This document shows, piece by piece, positions 6,308 to 10,132 of a stretch of 10,132 nt of DNA (its first letter is position 1; each line of letters opens with the position of its first letter). The notes under the pieces are model-generated. The model was given only the letters and a program-made list of their open reading frames with translations. It searched no databases and had not been told where the DNA came from. The stretch comes from Thermoproteota archaeon (GTDB lineage: Archaea; Thermoproteota; Thermoprotei_A; Sulfolobales; Pyrodictiaceae). The DNA lies in assembly GCA_013153105.1 (NCBI GenBank), contig JAADFC010000091.1, positions 1 to 10,132 on the forward strand, written 5' to 3'. The translations under genes and the position numbers were made by a program.

Positions 6308-6574
6308 TTGGCGCTGGAGGCGAGGGCGGGGCGTAAGGGCGCCATCTACCTGCCCAGGAGCCTGCTGCGGAGGCTGGGGGTGTAGGAGGGGGAGACAGTC
6401 CGGATAATAGTGGACGAGGAGGCGAGGAGGGTGACGCTGGAGTTCCCGTCGGACCCGTTCCTCGAGGCGGCGGGGAGGAGGCCGTGGGCTGTGACGAGCG
6501 TGGAGGAGTTCGAGGCTGAGAGCGAGGAGGAGCAGGATGAGTGGCAGCGGGGCCCCGGTGAGGGCTCTGCCTGA
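6308..6574 (+). pseudogene. VapB-type AbrB/SpoVT antitoxin, interrupted by an amber codon
   Basis: The frame reads as a small AbrB-fold antitoxin. R-K-G-A-I-Y-L-P-R-S-L-L-R-R-L-G-V, then TAG at 6383-6385, then E-G-E-T-V-R-I-I-V-D-E-E-A-R-R-V-T-L-E-F and an acidic tail (S-V-E-E-F-E-A-E-S-E-E-E-Q) typical of crenarchaeal VapB. Family members usually have Lys or Arg where the TAG lies (L-G-I-K-E-G-D), so AAG to TAG is a one-base change. The reading frame is unchanged on both sides, so this is a point nonsense and not a frameshift. The likely start is TTG 6308 with a weak AAAGG ahead; an intact product would be 88 residues. It overlaps the truncated VapC by 38 bases, as expected for a VapBC pair. 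The closest alternative is another MazE/AbrB-like regulator. Confidence 0.7.
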
Positions 6575-6665
6575 CACCAGCTACTTCCTCCCCGTGTTCG
6601 GGATAGCCGTCCAGGGCCTTGAGCCGGGGAGCCTGCTGGAGCTGCTGGGGGGAGGGGCGCGCTGA
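6537..6665 (+). pseudogene. Truncated VapC toxin (PIN domain start only)
   Basis: ATG 6537 follows GAGGAG by about 6 bases and opens a 42-residue frame. It contains L-P-D-T-S-Y-F-L-P-V-F-G-I at residues 11-23, the first strand of a PIN-domain RNase with its first catalytic Asp (D13). A full VapC has about 120-140 residues and three further acidic residues; all are missing here. The frame ends at TGA 6663-6665, only about 45 bases before the ileS start region, so the remainder was deleted and is not merely out of frame. It lies directly behind the VapB-like remnant in the normal antitoxin-toxin order. It cannot be an active RNase. Identification rests on a short motif plus context. Confidence 0.62.
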
Positions 6666-6666
6666 G

Positions 6667-6673
6667 CTTATAG
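6667..6673 (+). promoter_or_regulatory. TATA element of ileS
   Basis: CTTATAG just after the VapC remnant's stop is the only TATA-like patch before ileS. Its centre near 6670 predicts transcription from about 6697, 14 bases before the ATG at 6711. Between them lie complementary arms CGGCCC (6678-6683) and GGGCCG (6690-6695). Confidence 0.5.
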
Positions 6674-6710
6674 CCCTCGGCCCCGGGCTGGGCCGCCGAT
6701 TACCACGGTG

Positions 6711-6780
6711 ATGACCATTATCCGCGGGGGAGCTTCCGAGGCTGGGTAGCCGCTACAACCCCCTCGAGGTAGAGCGGTGG
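6711..6780 (+). other. Out-of-frame N-terminal coding segment of ileS
   Basis: Archaeal IleRS normally opens with a segment like R-Y-N-P-L-E-V-E before the first helix. That segment is encoded at 6751-6774 in the ileS frame, but the frame has no ATG/GTG/TTG there and a TGA at 6712-6714. ATG 6711 lies in another frame. If the G run 6726-6730 had four G instead of five, ATG 6711 would read M-T-I-I-R-G-E-L-P-R-L-G-S-R-Y-N-P-L-E-V and continue directly into ileS. This suggests a one-base insertion, real or from sequencing. Confidence 0.7.
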
Positions 6781-9702
6781 GTGCTGAGGTTCTGGGAGGA
6801 GAACCAGGTCTACAGGCTGGTCAAGAGGAGGACCTGGGACGAGCGCCGGGGCGCGCCGGTGTTCGCGTTCCTCGAGGGGCCCCCCACGGCGAACGGGTTC
6901 ATGCACGTGGGCCACGCGAGAGGGCGGACCCTGAAGGACGTTAAGCTGCGCTACATGAGGATGAGGGGGTACCGGGTCTGGGACCAGGCGGGCTGGGACA
7001 CGCAGGGCCTCCCGGTGGAGCTTGAGGTTGAGAAGAAGCTCGGCCTTAGGAGTAAGAGGGACATAGAGCGGTACGGCGTGGAGCGTTTCGTTGAGGAGTG
7101 CCGCAGGCTCGTAGACTACTACATAGAGCACTGGGAGAGGGCGAGCAAGAGGCTGGGCCTCTGGCTGGACTACGAGCACGCCTACGAGACCAGGCACCCC
7201 AGGTACATAGAGCAGGTGTGGACGTTCATAAAGAAGGCGCATGAGAAGGGGCTGCTCTACGAGGGGCTCCGCGTCGTACCCCGCTGCCCCAGGTGCGGCA
7301 CCGCGCTCAGCAGCCACGAGGTGGCGCAGGGATACGAGACTGTGGACGACCCCAGCGTCTACTTCAAGCTGCCCCTGGAGGGGGAGGAGGCCACCTACCT
7401 GGTGGCGTGGACCACCACGCCCTGGACTATAATAGCGAACGAGCTCGCCGTCGTCCACCCCGACGAGGCCTACGTGGTGCTGGACGTCGGCGGTGAGAGG
7501 TGGATAGTGGCGGAGAAGAGGCTGGAGCCCTTCGCCAGGGAGGTGGGCCTCAGGGACTATAGGGTTGTCGGCAGGCTCCTGGGCCGGGAGCTCGCTGGGA
7601 GGAGGTACTGGCACCCGCTCCTCGAGGAGGCCCCCTACCACAGGGAGCACGGGCCGCCCATGCACACCGTCGCCACCGCCGACTGGGTCACCATGGAGGA
7701 CGGCACCGGCGTGGTCCACGCCGCCCCAGCCCACGGCCCCGAGGACTTCGAGCTCGCGAGGAAGCTGGGGGTCCCCGTCTACACCCCCCTGAGGGAGGAC
7801 GGCTACTTCGGCGACGACGCCGGCGTCTTCCGGGGCCTCTGGTTCGAGCACGCCGGCGAGAAGGTTGTGGAGGTGCTCAAGGGTAAGGGGCTGCTCGTGC
7901 ACGCGGGGACGGTGAGGCACGAGTACCCGTTCTGCTGGAGGTGCGGCACCAGGCTCGTCTACTACGCGTCGAGGCAGTGGTTCATAAGGCTGACCGAGGA
8001 GCTGAGGCGGAAGATGGTGGACGAGGTACGCTCGATGCGCTGGGCGCCCGGCTGGGCTGAGAAGAGGATGGAGGACTGGGTGGCCAACGCGAGGGACTGG
8101 TGTATAAGCAGGGAGCGCTACTGGGGCACCCCGCTCCCCGTCTGGAAGTGCAGCCGCTGCGGCCACGTGGAGGTTGTGGGGAGCCTCGAGGAGCTGAGGA
8201 GCAAGGCTGTCGACCCCGGGGAGGTGCCCGAGGACCCCCACCGCCCCTACATCGACCGTGTGAGGCTGCGCTGCCCCAAGTGCGGCGGCGAGATGAGGCG
8301 GGAGCCGTTCGTGGTGGACGTCTGGATGGACAGCGGCGTCGCCCACACCGCGGCGCTGGCGCAGTATGGGTGGCTGAAGCTCTGGGACACCCTCTACCCG
8401 TACACCTGGATAACCGAGGCCGCCGACCAGACCCGCGGCTGGTTCTACACGCTCCTCGTCACCGGCGTGATATGGCACGGCTCAAAGCCGTATAGGAGCG
8501 TGCTGCTGCAGGGCCACGTGCTCGACAGGGAGGGCAAGAAGATGAGCAAGAGCAAGGGCAACGTCATCTGGGCCATGGACTGGATGGAGAAGCATGGCGC
8601 GGACCCGATGAGGTTCTTCCTCCTCAGCCGCGCGCCGTGGGAGAGCATAAACTACGACCCGGACGAGCTGAAGCGCTACGAGGGCCACCTCAACACGCTC
8701 TGGAACATGGTCAGGTTCGCCGACACCTACATGGAGCTTGACAAGTGGAGGCCCCGGGGCTCGAGGCCGGAGAGGCTGGAGATAGAGGACCGCTGGCTCC
8801 TCTACGAGCTGAGCCTCGCGGTAAAGGCTGTAAGCAAGGCCGTCGAAGAGGACAACATGCACCACGCTGTGAGGGCGCTGGTGGACCTGGTGGTGGAGAA
8901 GCTGAGCCACACCTACATACCGCTGATAAGGCCGAGGGTGTGGGAGGAGGAGATGACCCCCAGCAAGGACGCCGCCTACTACACCCTCTACACCGCGCTC
9001 CGCGCCACGCTGGCGTTGATGGCGCCGTTCACCCCGTTCCTCGCCGAGTACCTGCACCAGGCGTTCACACGGAAGTACGACCCCCAGGCGCCGTCCACGG
9101 TGCACCTGGAGGAGTGGCCGAGCATACCCGGGGAGCTGCTGGACGAGGAGGCCTGGAGGGCTGCGAGCCTGGCGATACAGGCTGCGGAGAGGGTGCTCGC
9201 CGTCCGCACCGAGAGGAGGCTCAAGCGCCGCTGGCCCCTGCCTCGGGCGGCGATAGTCCCGGGCGAGGGCGCCCCGTCCAGGGAGCTGTTGGAGGAGGCC
9301 TCCACGGTGCTCGCGAGGCTCGCCAACATCAAGAGGGTCGAGGTCGTCGACGAGAAGCCGGGCTGGGCCGGCGGCGGGGACGTGGTGGAGATAGACCTGG
9401 GCCCGGTGAAGGTCTACGTGGAGGCGAGGCTTGACCGTGAGAGCCTCCTGGAGGGCCTGGCGAGGGAGATAGTGCGCCGCGCCCAGGTGCTGAGGAAGGA
9501 GCTGAACCTCCCCGTCGACCACGTGGCGAGGAGGCTCCTCGTCTACGCCGAGGGCGACCTCCGCGAGGCCCTCCAGCGCCACATGGACTACGTGAAGAGG
9601 GAGGTGCGCGTCGAGAAGGTCGAACTGCTAGACCGGGAGCCCAGCGACGCGAGGAGCTGGCGCGTGGAGGGCATGAAGCTGGCCCTCCGCCTGGAGCCCT
9701 AG
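6781..9702 (+). CDS. ileS: Isoleucyl-tRNA synthetase
   Basis: Class I synthetase that charges tRNA-Ile and hydrolyses misformed Val-tRNA. Numbering is from GTG 6781 (973 aa). The HIGH motif is H-V-G-H (42-45) after G-P-P-T-A-N-G. The CP1 editing domain shows T-T-T-P-W-T and G-T-G-V-V-H-A-A-P-A-H-G-P-E-D-F. CxxC pairs lie at 169/172, 385/388, 457/460 and 498/501 and are likely zinc-binding. D-Q-T-R-G-W-F-Y-T-L-L is characteristic of IleRS over ValRS and LeuRS. KMSKS is exact at 587-591, followed by a helical anticodon-binding domain. The first in-frame start as sequenced is GTG 6781, but the conserved S-R-Y-N-P-L-E-V-E segment lies just upstream with no start codon in that frame (see 6711-6780). 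The restored protein would be about 996 residues. No second synthetase or mupirocin-type feature is evident. Confidence 0.96.
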   Translation: MLRFWEENQVYRLVKRRTWDERRGAPVFAFLEGPPTANGFMHVGHARGRTLKDVKLRYMRMRGYRVWDQAGWDTQGLPVELEVEKKLGLRSKRDIERYGVERFVEECRRLVDYYIEHWERASKRLGLWLDYEHAYETRHPRYIEQVWTFIKKAHEKGLLYEGLRVVPRCPRCGTALSSHEVAQGYETVDDPSVYFKLPLEGEEATYLVAWTTTPWTIIANELAVVHPDEAYVVLDVGGERWIVAEKRLEPFAREVGLRDYRVVGRLLGRELAGRRYWHPLLEEAPYHREHGPPMHTVATADWVTMEDGTGVVHAAPAHGPEDFELARKLGVPVYTPLREDGYFGDDAGVFRGLWFEHAGEKVVEVLKGKGLLVHAGTVRHEYPFCWRCGTRLVYYASRQWFIRLTEELRRKMVDEVRSMRWAPGWAEKRMEDWVANARDWCISRERYWGTPLPVWKCSRCGHVEVVGSLEELRSKAVDPGEVPEDPHRPYIDRVRLRCPKCGGEMRREPFVVDVWMDSGVAHTAALAQYGWLKLWDTLYPYTWITEAADQTRGWFYTLLVTGVIWHGSKPYRSVLLQGHVLDREGKKMSKSKGNVIWAMDWMEKHGADPMRFFLLSRAPWESINYDPDELKRYEGHLNTLWNMVRFADTYMELDKWRPRGSRPERLEIEDRWLLYELSLAVKAVSKAVEEDNMHHAVRALVDLVVEKLSHTYIPLIRPRVWEEEMTPSKDAAYYTLYTALRATLALMAPFTPFLAEYLHQAFTRKYDPQAPSTVHLEEWPSIPGELLDEEAWRAASLAIQAAERVLAVRTERRLKRRWPLPRAAIVPGEGAPSRELLEEASTVLARLANIKRVEVVDEKPGWAGGGDVVEIDLGPVKVYVEARLDRESLLEGLAREIVRRAQVLRKELNLPVDHVARRLLVYAEGDLREALQRHMDYVKREVRVEKVELLDREPSDARSWRVEGMKLALRLEP

Positions 9703-9736
9703 ACGCGGCCCGGCCGTGGCAAGGCCCGGCCCCCCG

Positions 9737-9741
9737 TTTTA
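9737..9741 (+). promoter_or_regulatory. TATA-like element of the acylphosphatase gene
   Basis: TTTTA within C-rich sequence in the 85-base gap after ileS. Its centre predicts transcription from about 9765 and a leader of about 23 bases that contains a GGTGAGG site before GTG 9788. It could also act as a weak oligo-T stop for ileS transcripts. Confidence 0.4.
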
Positions 9742-9787
9742 CCCCCGCAGCCCCGCGGCTCCCGCGCCTCCACGGGGGGTGAGGGGC

Positions 9788-10087
9788 GTGGCGGACCCGC
9801 GGGACGAGGAGCTTGTCCGGGTCCACCTCCGCGTCTACGGGAGGGTGCAGGGCGTCTTCTTCAGGGCGAACATGCAGCGCGTCGCCAGGGAGCACGGGGT
9901 GACGGGGTGGGTGCGCAACGTGCCGGACGGGAGCGTGGAGGCGGTGCTGGAGGGTAGGAGGAGGGATGTCGAGGAGGTTGTGAAGTGGGCGCTCCGGGGC
10001 CCCCCGGCGGCGCGGGTGGAGAGGCTGGTCGCAGTGTTCGAGCCGTACCGGGGCGAGTACAGCGACTTCGTGATAAGATACGACTAG
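9788..10087 (+). CDS. acyP: Acylphosphatase
   Basis: Small enzyme that hydrolyses carboxyl-phosphate bonds such as those in acetyl phosphate and 1,3-bisphosphoglycerate. The 99 residues fit the family (90-100). The signature G-R-V-Q-G-V-F-F-R (18-26) contains the phosphate-binding loop and catalytic R26; G-W-V-R-N (40-44) supplies the catalytic N44. The rest follows the ferredoxin-like fold: G-S-V-E-A-V-L-E-G strand, then a helix, and a C-terminal strand ending Y-S-D-F-V-I-R-Y-D. GTG 9788 is chosen because GGTGAGG (9778-9784) lies just ahead and the family core begins about 9 residues later. GTG 9779 is close and in frame; a start at 9716 would add a Pro/Arg-rich stretch without family support. 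It lies 85 bases downstream of ileS with its own TATA-like site. Confidence 0.94.
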   Translation: MADPRDEELVRVHLRVYGRVQGVFFRANMQRVAREHGVTGWVRNVPDGSVEAVLEGRRRDVEEVVKWALRGPPAARVERLVAVFEPYRGEYSDFVIRYD

Positions 10088-10132
10088 CCCTCCCCAGCCA
10101 CGGCCTGGGCTACCGCTCTCCTCACAGCCTCG
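10084..10132 (-). CDS. Possible 3' end of a minus-strand gene
   Basis: From the right edge one minus frame reads E-A-V-R-R-A-V-A-Q-A-V-A-G-E-G and stops at TAG (10084-10086), overlapping the acylphosphatase end by 4 bases. The Ala/Val/Arg helix pattern and codon style look like a protein C-terminus. Only 15 residues are visible, so neither the family nor even the coding status is certain. Confidence 0.3.
   Translation of the reverse strand, partial: EAVRRAVAQAVAGEG

Noticed and set aside
6178..6345. N-terminal extension of archease to 6345
   Set aside because: The Pro/Ala/Arg-rich translation does not resemble archease, it would cross the TATA element at 6231-6238, and it overlaps the antitoxin remnant.
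6383..6385. Amber codon as pyrrolysine or a programmed readthrough site
   Set aside because: No Pyl context is visible, and the adjoining toxin is dead, so simple decay is the better explanation.
6708..6714. GTGATGA, a perfect C-box of a C/D guide RNA
   Set aside because: No CTGA D/D' box or second C' box follows at the required 10-60 base spacing; it overlaps the ileS start region.
6718..8478. 586-codon open frame on the minus strand opposite ileS
   Set aside because: Composition is Pro/Leu/His/Val-rich without motifs, and it is the mirror of a well-identified synthetase. High GC makes stop codons rare in this antisense frame.
8482..9582. 366-codon open frame on the minus strand opposite the 3' half of ileS
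   Set aside because: Same antisense effect; no ribosome site, promoter or recognisable motif.
9716..9787. Longer acylphosphatase start at 9716
   Set aside because: The added 24 residues are Pro/Arg-rich with no family similarity and include the TATA-like site; the ribosome site supports 9788.

Overview
The window reads as chromosomal DNA of a GC-rich hyperthermophilic crenarchaeon, plausibly a Desulfurococcales relative (Aeropyrum/Pyrodictium-like). This lineage is an inference from gene content and style: dense AGG/AGC/ATA codons with strong G/C at third positions, many GTG/TTG starts, short TATA elements 22-30 bases before starts or leaders, archaeal Shine-Dalgarno matches (GGTGA, GAGGTGG), an RtcB-archease pair, an archaeal STAND-type ATPase, a VapBC remnant and an archaeal-type IleRS. 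No tRNA, rRNA, CRISPR array or insertion sequence was recognised.

Layout, left to right. Positions 2-829 (+) are the 3' part of an unrecognised protein gene that enters from the left edge. It converges with an ArsB/NhaD-type membrane transporter (810-2129, minus), whose promoter region is shared with a divergent flavin reductase-like gene (2214-2822, plus). Next come minus-strand genes: a AAA/STAND-type ATPase split into two frames (5' half 3455-3994, 3' half 2829-3464), rtcB (4100-5554) and archease (5671-6177). In transcription order they run archease, rtcB, ATPase. Between archease and ileS lies a decayed VapB-VapC toxin-antitoxin module on the plus strand (6308-6665). Then come ileS (6781-9702, with its true N-terminus displaced into another frame from 6711) and an acylphosphatase (9788-10087). 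The last 49 bases may hold the 3' end of a minus-strand gene.

Biology. Archease and RtcB are known partners: RtcB joins tRNA exon halves and other RNAs with 2',3'-cyclic phosphate ends, and archease activates it. Here they are adjacent and co-oriented, but rtcB has its own promoter embedded in two inverted repeats. Together with ileS, the centre and right are a tRNA-metabolism neighbourhood. The ATPase, transporter and flavin protein have no evident link to it.

Worth attention: three independent coding lesions within about 3.5 kb. They are a missing base in the ATPase, an amber codon at a position usually held by Lys in the VapB-like antitoxin, and an apparent extra G in a G5 run at the ileS 5' end. 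The ileS lesion touches an essential gene, so sequence error must be excluded. The VapBC remnant looks genuinely decayed, because the toxin is also truncated and there is no room for the missing part. I did not see a convincing undescribed multi-gene system. The most original observations are the rtcB promoter dyads, the antitoxin amber codon and the shared bidirectional TATA elements.
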